A stretch of DNA of 51,026 nucleotides. It comes from Streptomyces beihaiensis. GTDB taxonomy: Bacteria; Actinomycetota; Actinomycetes; Streptomycetales; Streptomycetaceae. Shown here piece after piece: positions 40,415 to 49,129 of this stretch (its first letter is position 1; each line of letters begins with the position of its first letter). The stretch is taken from assembly GCF_026274175.1 (NCBI RefSeq), contig NZ_JAPHNL010000251.1, positions 1 through 51,026 of the forward strand. The letters run 5' to 3'. Below the pieces are notes generated by a model that was not told the DNA's origin, did not search any database, and worked only from the letters and a program-made list of their open reading frames with translations. The translations under genes were made by a program, and so were the position numbers.

Positions 40415-42664
40415 GTGGGGGCGTTGGAGAATCTCGAAGCGGGTGATCCTCGCCGGATCGGGCCGTACTCCCTGATCGCAAGAGTGGGAATGGCCGGCGC
40501 GGGAGAGGTCTTCGCGGGGCGCTCGGCCGACGGGCGGGTCGTGGCGGTCACGGTGGTACCGCCCGAGGTGGCCGCGGCGCCGGGGTTCCGGGAGCGGTTC
40601 CGAGCCCGTGCCGAGACTGCCCGGACGGTGTCCGGGGAGGCCGTCATGCCCCTGGTGGACGTCGACCCGGACGCACCGTCTCCCTGGTCGGCGACCGCGT
40701 TCGTTCAGGGGCTGTCGCTTCGGCGGTCCGTGGAGCGGTACGGCGGACTGCCGGAGCCGTCGCTGCGGCGACTCGCCGCCGGCCTCGCGGGGGCGATGGC
40801 CCGGATACACGCGGCCGGGCTGACCCACGGCGACGTAGGGCCGGACGCGGTGCTACTGACGGTCGGCGGACCTTACGTGTCCGTGTTCGGCACCACCGGG
40901 ATCACGGAGGACGCCGCGTCACCGATGGACGACATGTTCGGCCTGGGGTCGACCGTACTGTTCGCGGCTTCGGGCAGTGAGCCGAGGTGGGAAGGCGCGT
41001 CCGAGGACGTCCGGACTCGTTTGGCCGCGCTGGAAACGATGACCAGCGCGCTGCCATCGTCGCTGCGCGAAGTGATCGGTGGCTGTCTGTACCCGGAGCC
41101 CTCGACACGGCCCACCGCGGAACAACTCGTCGACTACCTCGACCGCCAGGCTCTGCCCATGCCCACGGGGGACTGGCTGCCCTCGGCGCTCACCGCCGAC
41201 ATCGAGGCGCTCGCCGCGGCGACGCCGTCGAGCGCGACCGGGTCGGGAGCGGTCGGCGGCGGTCTCGGCCTCGGCGGCGGTCTCGGCCGCCGGAAGCTGC
41301 TCCTGGGCCTGACGGGAGGCGCGCTCGCGGCGGGTGGCGTGGCCGCGGCCGTGGTCTTCTCCTCTCGGCGTCCGGCACCGAAGCGCGAGGACCGGGCCGG
41401 GGCAGCCGCACCACCCGCGCGGTCGGCCTCGCCGTCGGGCGCGTCTCCCGCGCCGTCACCGACCGGCGGGCCGACCCAGATCCCCCTGGACGGACCGGAC
41501 GCGACCAAGGCATGGACGGCCACCGGGAGCAGCGCCCCGACGGCCGTGGAAGCCTCCGGCAAGGTGGTCATGGTCGTCACGGAGAAGTCCACGGCCTTCT
41601 TGAACGCCTCGACGGGCAAGCGCGCGCTCCCCGCGCTCAACACCACGGACATGCTCGGGTCGGACGCCAGGAGGTCGCCGACGGCGTACGCGGACGGGGT
41701 GTTCTACTACCTGGGCGATGCGCCCAAGGCACCCAACATGGTCGTCGCCGTCGACGAAACCACCGGGCATGTGAAGTGGGCGACCTCCATGGCCCTCTTC
41801 GGCTCCGGCGGCGGTGCCCACACTCGGATGTACTCGGCGTCCTCCGTGGCGGTGCACGGTCGCACCGTGTACGTGTGCGGGGAGGTGAACACCGGTTCGT
41901 CCTCGATCACGTCGCGTCCGACCGGTTACATCCGCGCGTTCGACGGTGCGACCGGTAAGGGGCTGTGGAGGGTCGAAGGCAAGGACATCGACAACGTGTT
42001 GGTGCCGCCGTCGGGTTCGTACCTGCTCGCGGCGTCGAGCGCGACGAAAGGCAAGCCCGGCCGGGTCCAGATGATCGACGCGGGCAGGCGCGGCGCCCGC
42101 GGCTGGAAGAGATCTATTCCGAACGCCCAGTACCTGACCCAGCCCGGCTGGCCGATGACGTGCTACGCCGCCGGAATGTTCGTCTTCGCCGGAGGCACCG
42201 GCGACACGCTCTTCGCCGTCGAGGCGGCGACCGGCTCGGTGAAGTGGCATCAGCACTTCGACTCCAAGAGCGGAGACCACATCCAGCTCGGCACCCCCTT
42301 TGCGAGCCCGGACGGCGAGACGGTCTACGTCCCGGTGGGCAGCGATCTCGCCGCTCTCCGCTCCACCGACGGGTCGCTCAGGTGGGTGGCGACGCTCACG
42401 GGGGCAGGCGACGACGGGACGTCCAACATGTTCAAGGCGTCCTTGCAGATGAGTGGAATGAGCGCGCGGTGCACGGTCGACACCGTGTTCGCCACAGACG
42501 TGGCCAAGAACCTGTGGGCCATCGACGCGGCCACGGGCAGGGCCCGGTGGAAGTACAACGACCCGGGGCAGCCGGATGTCGGGTTCAAGTGGACCGTCGG
42601 TGGTGACCGCGTGTTCATCGCCTCGCATCGCACGTTGACCGCGATCTCGGCCCACGGGCAGTAG
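40415..42664 (+). CDS. membrane pseudokinase with PQQ-like beta-propeller
   Basis: A 749-residue protein from GTG 40415, two bases after the TIR stop; TTG 40424 behind GGTGGGGG is an alternative. Residues 15-255 are a Hanks-type Ser/Thr kinase fold, but key residues are lost: VAIK Lys is Thr46 (VAVTVV), HRDLKPxN reads HGDVGPDA (138-145), and DFG is VFG (157-159). One transmembrane helix lies near residue 295-315. A Pro/Ser linker leads to repeated PQQ-like blades (for example WAIDAATGRARWKYNDP), probably outside the membrane. It therefore looks like a receptor or scaffold, not an active kinase. Confidence 0.88.
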   Translation: MGALENLEAGDPRRIGPYSLIARVGMAGAGEVFAGRSADGRVVAVTVVPPEVAAAPGFRERFRARAETARTVSGEAVMPLVDVDPDAPSPWSATAFVQGLSLRRSVERYGGLPEPSLRRLAAGLAGAMARIHAAGLTHGDVGPDAVLLTVGGPYVSVFGTTGITEDAASPMDDMFGLGSTVLFAASGSEPRWEGASEDVRTRLAALETMTSALPSSLREVIGGCLYPEPSTRPTAEQLVDYLDRQALPMPTGDWLPSALTADIEALAAATPSSATGSGAVGGGLGLGGGLGRRKLLLGLTGGALAAGGVAAAVVFSSRRPAPKREDRAGAAAPPARSASPSGASPAPSPTGGPTQIPLDGPDATKAWTATGSSAPTAVEASGKVVMVVTEKSTAFLNASTGKRALPALNTTDMLGSDARRSPTAYADGVFYYLGDAPKAPNMVVAVDETTGHVKWATSMALFGSGGGAHTRMYSASSVAVHGRTVYVCGEVNTGSSSITSRPTGYIRAFDGATGKGLWRVEGKDIDNVLVPPSGSYLLAASSATKGKPGRVQMIDAGRRGARGWKRSIPNAQYLTQPGWPMTCYAAGMFVFAGGTGDTLFAVEAATGSVKWHQHFDSKSGDHIQLGTPFASPDGETVYVPVGSDLAALRSTDGSLRWVATLTGAGDDGTSNMFKASLQMSGMSARCTVDTVFATDVAKNLWAIDAATGRARWKYNDPGQPDVGFKWTVGGDRVFIASHRTLTAISAHGQ

Positions 42665-42684
42665 TCGGCCAGAGGAGGGAAGGC

Positions 42685-43119
42685 ATGGATACGGCTTCGG
42701 GCATGGCCGGGGGGCTGGCTTCGGCCGCCGCCGGGCGTCTGATCGACCTGCTGGCCACGGACGGCTGGGCCGCGGTCAAGGCCTCGGTCCTGTCGCTGTG
42801 GCGGCATGCGCATCCTGAGCGCGTGGAGGTCGAACTCGCGGAAGCACGTGACGAGTTGGCGCGGGCCGCGCAGGGCGGTGAACTCGCGGAACTCCAGGGG
42901 CTGCTGGTCACGGAGTGGCAGGCGCGCCTTGACCGGCTGATCGCCGGGCGCCCGGAGGTGGCCGACGAACTCCGCGCGCTGCTCGTCGACGTGGGCCGCG
43001 ACGCGGGAGCGGCAGGTCAGCGGACCGGGGCTCTGACCCTTGAGGCGCGGGTCTCCGGTGGTGGCGACGCCTATCTGGCGGGCAGGGACATGACCATCAC
43101 CAAGGGCGAGGCGCGGTGA
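42685..43119 (+). CDS. small helical protein with C-terminal signalling motif
   Basis: A 144-residue protein with GGAGGG before the ATG. Residues 1-110 are helical, with an Ala/Gly-rich start and a long Glu/Arg/Leu amphipathic segment. I recognise no enzymatic residues. Residues 121-138 read ARVSGGGDAYLAGRDMTI, nearly matching the TIR C-terminus. Its stop overlaps the start of the NLR-like gene (GTGA), so the two are coupled. It may be an adaptor or a membrane-acting effector. Confidence 0.75.
   Translation: MDTASGMAGGLASAAAGRLIDLLATDGWAAVKASVLSLWRHAHPERVEVELAEARDELARAAQGGELAELQGLLVTEWQARLDRLIAGRPEVADELRALLVDVGRDAGAAGQRTGALTLEARVSGGGDAYLAGRDMTITKGEAR
43045..43098 (+). other. shared signalling motif, helical-protein copy
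   Basis: Encodes residues 121-138 of the small helical protein; 12 of 18 positions equal the TIR copy. Confidence 0.75.
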
Positions 43120-46100
43120 GCGAAGAGGACGACGCCGCGGGGGCGAGCGGACCGCCGCCCTGGCGGCCGCTGAACATGGAGGGTTCCGCGACCGACGGCG
43201 GCAGCGTCTTCATGGCCGCCCGGGACCTGACCGTCATCCGCAAGCCCGACGGGCCGCGCCGCACCCGGCCCAGCGCGGATGCTCGGGCGATGGAGTGTCC
43301 GTATCCAGGGCTGATGCCGTTCCGGGCGGAGCAGAAGGACTGGTTCTACGGCCGGGACCAGACGATCCACACGGTCCTGGAGCGGCTGGACGCCCGGATG
43401 CTGGAGGGCGGCCCACTGATGCTGATCGGTCCGTCAGGGGCCGGGAAGTCCTCGCTCCTCGCGGCCGGTGTGCTGCCCGCCCTGGGCGACGGCCGACTGC
43501 CGGTGGCGGGATCGAGTCGTTGGCCGTGGCTGACGCTGACCCCGACGGCGTCCCCGGCCCTGGCGCTCGCCGCCGCCGCCGGGCTCGACGCCGACGACGC
43601 CCGGTCGCGCGCCGAGTCCTGGCGGTCCGACCCCGCACGGTGCGTGGCGGACCTACGAGAGCTGACCGCCGGAGCGGAAGCGGGAGCGGGAGCCGGAGCC
43701 GCCGCCGGAGCGGGAGCCGCCGCCGGGGCCGGAGCGGGAGCCGGGGTCCGGGCCGGAGCCGGGGCCGACACCGGGGTCGCGGCGGAGGCCGGGGAGAGCC
43801 GGGAGGCCGGCCTGATCGTGGTGGTCGACCAGTTCGAGGAGACCTTCACGGCGTGCGCCGATGAGGCCGAGCGGGAGTGGTTCGTCGACGTACTCGACCG
43901 CCTGGCCAAGTCTTCCGGTGGTGCGGCGGTGGTGCTGAGCCTGCGTGCGGACTTCTACTCCGCGTGCACGTTCTACCCGCAGCTTCGGGCGGCGTTGCAG
44001 GCCGGACCGGTCGTGCTGGGCCCGATGACCGAGAGTGAACTCAAGGAAGCGATCTGCCTTCCCGCCGAGGACGTGGAACTTGAGGTCGATGACGGCCTGG
44101 TCGAGTTGTTGCTGGCCGACCTCGGGCTGGTCGGGGGCCTGGAGGGGGCCGGAGCCGCCGGCCGCTTGCCGCTGCTGGCACACGCGCTGCGCGCGACCTG
44201 GCAGCAACGCAGCGGCCACAGACTGACCGTGGACGGATACAAGGTCACCGGCGGGATCCAGCGTGCCCTTGCCAACACGGCGGACCGGCTCTTCGAGGCG
44301 CTCCCGCCGCCCAGGCGCGCCATCGCGCGATGGGTGTTCCTACGGCTCGTCATCGTGGGCCGCGACGCCGACGACACCCGTCGCCGCGCCGGTTACGAGG
44401 ATCTGCTGAGACAAGCGCCGGATCCGGAGTCGGCCAAAGCGGTCGTGGACGAGTTCACCCGCGGTCGCCTGCTGACCCGCGATCAGGACACGGTGACCAT
44501 CACCCACGAGGTGCTGATCCGTGCCTGGCCGCTCCTGCGGAAGTGGATCGGTCAGGACCGGGACGGCAACCTGGTGCGGCAGGATCTGGAGGAGGCGGCC
44601 GCGGCCTGGGACCACACCGGCCGGGAAGCCGGTGCGCTGTACCGCGGCAGTCGCCTGGAGATCGCGTACGCCTGGGCCGAACGGCACACGCTGGAACTCA
44701 GCGCCGTGGCCCGCGCGTTCCTGGCCGCGGCCCGACGCCATCAGCGTCGCGGGCAAAGGCTCCGCCGGTCGGCCGTAGCAGTGATCACCGTGCTCGCCGT
44801 GATCGCCTCCGTCGCCGCGGTGGTCGCTTTCGTGCAGAACGCCCGTGCGCTGAAATCCCGGGACCAAGCCGTGTCGGCCCGGGACAAGGCCGTCGATGCC
44901 GCCGTCGCCTCGGCGTCCTTGCGGTTGGCGCCCACCGACCCCTCGCTCTCCGCCCAACTCGCCCTGACCGCTTACCGCATGGACCCGTCCCCGCAAGCGA
45001 GGTCCCGGCTGATCACCACCGAGAACACGCCGATGAACATCCGGCTGTCCGGCTCGAAGGGCCCGGCCTACACCGTGGCCTACAGCCCCGACGGGAACAC
45101 GCTCGCCGCCGGATACGTCAACCAGAACGTCGTCCGGCTCTGGGACGTCTCCGATCCCAGCCACCCCGCCGAACTGGGCCGGCCCCTTCCCGAAGGCGAT
45201 TTTGTCGACTCGATCCTCTCCGTCGCCTTCAGCCCGGACGGGCGCACGCTGGCTGTCGGCGGCCACGCCCATCACATCGGCGTCAAGGGCTCGGGCGGCT
45301 TCGTCGACCTGTGGAACCTGACCAGCCCCAGCCACCCGGTCCGTCTGGGCAGGCCACCGAACACCGGCGTGGACCCCTACGACTTCACCAGTTCCTTCGA
45401 ATCGCTGGCCTTCAGCCCGGACGGCCGCACACTGGCCGCCGGGCGGGCCACGGGCCTTGTCAGCCTGTGGAACGTCTCCCGTCCCGCCGACGCCGCCTCG
45501 GACGGGGACGCGTACGACGCCTGCCCGTCGCCGTATTTCCTCCAGTCCTTGGCATTCGGTCCCGGCGGCCGCACGCTCGCGGCCGCCTGCTTCCGTGACA
45601 CCGGTGGCGGCTCCGGCGCCATCTCCCTGTGGAACACCACCGACCCGCGTAAGCCGACGCACCGAGGCCACCCCGTGAAAGTCGGCAGCAGAGTCAGTTC
45701 GGTCGCGTTCAGCCGTGACGGGAATACGCTCGCCGTCGGAGCCACCGACAACCGGGTCCACCTGTGGAAGCTCACCGACCCGGAGCACCCGGCCCCCCTG
45801 GGCAAGCCGCTGACGGGATCCGCTCAGGCGGTGATGTCGGTCGCCTTCAGCCCGGACGGTCACATACTGGCCGCCGGCAGCGCCGACAACACCGTACGAC
45901 TGTGGAACGTCAGCGACGCCAGAGCCATCACCTCGCTGGGCCGGCCCCTTCGTGGCCCCGGCGACGGGGTCGTTCCCGTGGCGTTCAGCCCCGACAGCCG
46001 TACGCTGGCGGCAGGGAACATCGACGGCCACGTGGATCTGTGGAACCTGCCGCCGACCCAGCTGATCGGTGCCGGGGGCAATGTCGCGTCGGTCGCGTTC

Positions 46101-47126
46101 AGCCCGGACGGCCACACCTTGGCCGCCGGGAACCAGAACGGCACGGTCAGCCTGTGGAACACCGTCGACCCCGGCCATCCCACGCCCATCGGCACGCCGC
46201 TGACCGGGCCCACCCAACCCGTCGACGCCGTGGCGTTCAGCCCCGACGGGCACATCCTGGCCGCAGGCGACGGCGGCGGCACCGTCATCCTCTGGAACAC
46301 GGCCGACCCCGACAGTGCCATGCCCCTCGGACGGCCGCTCAACAACCAGAAGGGGGTGATCTTCTCCCTGGCGTTCAGCCCCGACGGCCACACGCTGGCC
46401 GCGGCCGGAGCCGACTACATGAAGTCCCGGGGCATCGTCGTCTGGGATGTCGGTGACCCCGCGAACCCCACGCTCAAGGGCGACATCGACACGGATCACA
46501 CGCGGTCCGTCGAGTCCATCGCGTTCAGCCGCGACGGGCGCACGCTGGCCGTCGGCGGCGAGGGCAGCACCCATGAGGTCGGGTTGTGGAGCACGACCGA
46601 GATCCCCGTGCGCGTCGGCCGGCCGATCCCCCAACCCAACGGCACCGGCACCTGGGTGGCGTTCAGCCCGGACGGCCGCACCCTGGCCACCGGAAACAGC
46701 GACGGCACCATCATCCTCTGGAACAGCACCGACCTCGATCACCTCACCCGCAGGGGCCCTCCCCTGGCCATGCCCGGTGCCAGTCTCTGGTCGATCGCGT
46801 TCAGCCCCGATGGCAGGACTCTGGCCGCGGCGGGCCCCACCAGCGTGGGCACCATCGCCCTGTGGAACGTCACGGACCCCGATCACCCGGCCGCGATCGG
46901 CGAACCGCTGACCGTCGCCACCGGACCCGTCTCCGTGCTGGCCTTCAGTCCGGACAATCACACCCTGGCGGCGACCACCGACGACGGCGTCGCCACCGTG
47001 TGGGACCTGCGCGTCGAGACCGCGATCCACAGCGTCTGCGCCAACAGCGCCGGCGCGCTGGGGAGCAAGAACTGGAGAACGTACGTGCTGAGCATCCCGT
47101 ACAAGCCACCTTGCCCTCGGGCGTGA
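43116..47126 (+). CDS. nSTAND ATPase with 14 WD40 repeats (NLR-like)
   Basis: A 1336-residue protein. Residues 23-40 carry the shared motif (GSATDGGSVFMAARDLTV). An nSTAND-type NTPase follows: CPYPGLMPFRAEQKDWFYGRD, Walker A GPSGAGKSSLL near 105, Walker B VVVDQFEE near 235. An Ala/Gly-rich insert lies between them (about 187-224). A helical region and one transmembrane helix (about 550-570) precede 14 WD40 blades (FSPDGxTLAAG...LWN), enough for two seven-bladed propellers. By analogy with NLRs the propellers would sense a ligand and the NTPase oligomerise. Last gene of the cassette; coupled to its neighbour. Confidence 0.92.
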   Translation: MSEEDDAAGASGPPPWRPLNMEGSATDGGSVFMAARDLTVIRKPDGPRRTRPSADARAMECPYPGLMPFRAEQKDWFYGRDQTIHTVLERLDARMLEGGPLMLIGPSGAGKSSLLAAGVLPALGDGRLPVAGSSRWPWLTLTPTASPALALAAAAGLDADDARSRAESWRSDPARCVADLRELTAGAEAGAGAGAAAGAGAAAGAGAGAGVRAGAGADTGVAAEAGESREAGLIVVVDQFEETFTACADEAEREWFVDVLDRLAKSSGGAAVVLSLRADFYSACTFYPQLRAALQAGPVVLGPMTESELKEAICLPAEDVELEVDDGLVELLLADLGLVGGLEGAGAAGRLPLLAHALRATWQQRSGHRLTVDGYKVTGGIQRALANTADRLFEALPPPRRAIARWVFLRLVIVGRDADDTRRRAGYEDLLRQAPDPESAKAVVDEFTRGRLLTRDQDTVTITHEVLIRAWPLLRKWIGQDRDGNLVRQDLEEAAAAWDHTGREAGALYRGSRLEIAYAWAERHTLELSAVARAFLAAARRHQRRGQRLRRSAVAVITVLAVIASVAAVVAFVQNARALKSRDQAVSARDKAVDAAVASASLRLAPTDPSLSAQLALTAYRMDPSPQARSRLITTENTPMNIRLSGSKGPAYTVAYSPDGNTLAAGYVNQNVVRLWDVSDPSHPAELGRPLPEGDFVDSILSVAFSPDGRTLAVGGHAHHIGVKGSGGFVDLWNLTSPSHPVRLGRPPNTGVDPYDFTSSFESLAFSPDGRTLAAGRATGLVSLWNVSRPADAASDGDAYDACPSPYFLQSLAFGPGGRTLAAACFRDTGGGSGAISLWNTTDPRKPTHRGHPVKVGSRVSSVAFSRDGNTLAVGATDNRVHLWKLTDPEHPAPLGKPLTGSAQAVMSVAFSPDGHILAAGSADNTVRLWNVSDARAITSLGRPLRGPGDGVVPVAFSPDSRTLAAGNIDGHVDLWNLPPTQLIGAGGNVASVAFSPDGHTLAAGNQNGTVSLWNTVDPGHPTPIGTPLTGPTQPVDAVAFSPDGHILAAGDGGGTVILWNTADPDSAMPLGRPLNNQKGVIFSLAFSPDGHTLAAAGADYMKSRGIVVWDVGDPANPTLKGDIDTDHTRSVESIAFSRDGRTLAVGGEGSTHEVGLWSTTEIPVRVGRPIPQPNGTGTWVAFSPDGRTLATGNSDGTIILWNSTDLDHLTRRGPPLAMPGASLWSIAFSPDGRTLAAAGPTSVGTIALWNVTDPDHPAAIGEPLTVATGPVSVLAFSPDNHTLAATTDDGVATVWDLRVETAIHSVCANSAGALGSKNWRTYVLSIPYKPPCPRA
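43182..43235 (+). other. shared signalling motif, NLR copy
   Basis: Encodes residues 23-40 of the NLR-like protein. It is more diverged but keeps GG-S-aromatic-x-A-x-x-D-x-T-hydrophobic. Confidence 0.65.
43668..43782. repeat. GGAGCC/GGAGCG hexanucleotide repeat in the NLR gene
   Basis: In-frame six-base repeats encode an Ala/Gly-rich stretch between Walker A and B. Unit number could vary between strains. Confidence 0.85.
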
Positions 47127-47157
47127 TCGACGTTCAGCGCCTGCCTCGTCCTTCGTC

Positions 47158-48876
47158 TCACTTCGCCTCCGCGTAACACTCCACCGTCACCGTCGTGAAC
47201 GGGAACCGCACCGGTGTGTCGCCGAACGTCAGGCGGCCCGCCAGGTCGGAGGCCGCGCGGACGGCCTCGGTCACCTGGGCGGCCTCCGCCGCGGGGCAGT
47301 GCACGATCACCTCGTCGTGCTGGAAGAACACGAGTTCCGCCGCCATGTCCGTGAGGCTCCGGCGGAGGGCCGCCAGGACGAGGAGGGTCCAGTCGGCGGC
47401 GCTGCCCTGCACCACGAAGTTCCGGGTGAAGCGGCCTCGGGCGCGGGTGTGCGGGGAGCCGGTGGACTGCCGCTGGCCCTGTTGCGGGGTCTCCTGGGGC
47501 AGGCCCGCTTCCTCGGGGAAGGCGGTGGTGCCGGCCGCCGGCGGGCAGGTGCGGCCCAGCCAGGTGCGGACCAGGCGGCCCTCCTCGCCCGCGCGGGCCG
47601 CCTCGTCGACGTACGCCACCGCCTTGGGGAAGCGGCGGCGCAGCAGGGCGAGGTTCTTCAGGCCGTCGCCCGAGGTCTGGCCGTAGATCGCGCCCAGGAC
47701 GGCGATCTTGGCCTGGTCGCGGTCGCCGGAGAACGCCTTGTCGGAGACGGACTGGTAGAGGTCGGACGTGCGGCCGGCGACCTCCATGAACGCCGGGTCG
47801 CGGGAGATCGCGGCCAGCACCCTCGGTTCCATCTGGTCGGCGTCGGCCACGACGAGGCGCCACCCCGGGTCGGCGACGACGGCGCGGCGGATCACCTTGG
47901 GGATCTGGAGGGCGCCCCCGCCGTTGGTCGTCCAGCGGCCCGAGACGGTGCCGCCCGGCAGGTACTCGGGTCGGAAACGGCCGTCCCTGACCCAGTCCTG
48001 AAGCCAGGACCAGCCGTGCGCGGTGTAGATCCGGTACAGCTTCTTGTACGCGAGCAGCGGGCGCACCGCGGGGTGGTCCAGGCCCTCCAGTTCCCAGCGG
48101 CGGGTCGAGGTGACCTTGATGCCCGCCTGGGCGAACGCCTTCAGCACATCCGCCGGCAGGTCGGGCCTGACCGGCCGCCCGAACGCCGCCGACACCTCGT
48201 CCCTCAACTCGGCCAGGCGGCGCGGCTCGCCCCCGCCCGCGTACCGCTCGCCGAGCAGGTCACGCAGCACCGCGCGGTGCACGTCCGCCCGCCACGGCAG
48301 CCCGGCGGCATGCATCTCCGCGGCGACCAGCATCCCCGCCGACTCGGACGCCGTGAGCAGGCGCATCCGGTCGGGGTGGGTGGCGGCGCGGTGTCTGCGC
48401 TGCTGCTCGGCGTGGACCGCCACCAGGTCGCCGAGTGGCACGTCGACGGGCGGGCTCGGCTCGAACAGGGACTCCGTCGCCGTGCCGACCGGCGCGGCCG
48501 TGCGGGGCGGCGGGTCCGGCGGCACCGCCCGGTCGCCGCGCAGCCTGGCCAGGGCCGCCGCGGCGGAACGCGGCTCGCCGTGCCGCCCCTCATGGGCGAG
48601 CAGGAGCGTCTCGGCGGCCTCGACGTCGTAGCACCGCTCGACGCGGACCCCGGCCGCGAGCAGCCGCGGGTACACGGCGTGCGTCTCCCGCCACACCCAG
48701 CGGGCCACGCCCGGCCGCGAGCGCACGGCCGCCACGAGGTCCGGCTCGTGCGCCACCGGCCCGGCGGGCAGGCCGTCCTCGCCCAGCGGCACGAGGTCGG
48801 CGCCGCCGGACTCGGTGGGGGCCAGGGCCCAGCGGGCGGTCGGGTCGGTCACATCTGCGAGTGTCACATCCGGCAC
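47158..48876 (-). CDS. PolA-like DNA polymerase (no 5' nuclease domain)
   Basis: About 572 residues from GTG 48876; GTG 48852 is an alternative, and upstream frame to 49047 runs through repeats and is unlikely coding. Family A polymerase motifs are present: motif A VVADADQMEPRVLA, motif B KIAVLGAIYGQTSG, motif C FQHDEVIVH. The N-terminal 3'-5' exonuclease-like domain (RWVWRETHAVYPRLLAAGVRVERCYDVEAAE) lacks the usual DxE residues and the 5' nuclease is absent. This actinobacterial group probably acts in repair. It is convergent with the NLR gene, 31 bases apart, and marks the return to core genes. Confidence 0.87.
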   Translation of the reverse strand: MPDVTLADVTDPTARWALAPTESGGADLVPLGEDGLPAGPVAHEPDLVAAVRSRPGVARWVWRETHAVYPRLLAAGVRVERCYDVEAAETLLLAHEGRHGEPRSAAAALARLRGDRAVPPDPPPRTAAPVGTATESLFEPSPPVDVPLGDLVAVHAEQQRRHRAATHPDRMRLLTASESAGMLVAAEMHAAGLPWRADVHRAVLRDLLGERYAGGGEPRRLAELRDEVSAAFGRPVRPDLPADVLKAFAQAGIKVTSTRRWELEGLDHPAVRPLLAYKKLYRIYTAHGWSWLQDWVRDGRFRPEYLPGGTVSGRWTTNGGGALQIPKVIRRAVVADPGWRLVVADADQMEPRVLAAISRDPAFMEVAGRTSDLYQSVSDKAFSGDRDQAKIAVLGAIYGQTSGDGLKNLALLRRRFPKAVAYVDEAARAGEEGRLVRTWLGRTCPPAAGTTAFPEEAGLPQETPQQGQRQSTGSPHTRARGRFTRNFVVQGSAADWTLLVLAALRRSLTDMAAELVFFQHDEVIVHCPAAEAAQVTEAVRAASDLAGRLTFGDTPVRFPFTTVTVECYAEAK

Positions 48877-48930
48877 TGACAACGCCCGTGCTCGTACGCG
48901 GTCGACGGCTCGGGGGTCTGCCTCCCCACG

Positions 48931-49110
48931 CCTTCTTGTCCGCCCTGCCTTCTTGTCCCCCCACGCCTTCTTGTCCCCGCTGTCTCCTTGTCGCCTATCT
49001 CCGATCCCCCTGCCCCTTCGCCCCTGCCTCCCTGGCTCTCTCGCCACCCCGTTCCTCGTTCGCCGGACGGGGCTCGATGGGGCTCGATGGGACCGATGGG
49101 GCTCGACGGG
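48931..49110. repeat. short intergenic direct repeats
   Basis: CCTTCTTGTCC occurs at 48931, 48948 and 48966 with a related copy near 48984. A 10-base unit GGCTCGATGG occurs at 49071 and 49081 with two degenerate copies after it. Both lie in the 253-base gap between the polymerase start and the nitrilase stop. No gene is supported in the gap. Confidence 0.75.
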
Positions 49111-49129
49111 CGAGGGCCGGTGTGGCGCG

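Noticed and set aside
40415-41200. Active Ser/Thr protein kinase
   Set aside because: The ATP lysine, catalytic-loop Lys/Asn and DFG Asp are all replaced.
44340-47030. 896-residue minus-strand frame opposite the WD40 gene
   Set aside because: It is the complement of repetitive WD40 coding DNA; no start site or family.
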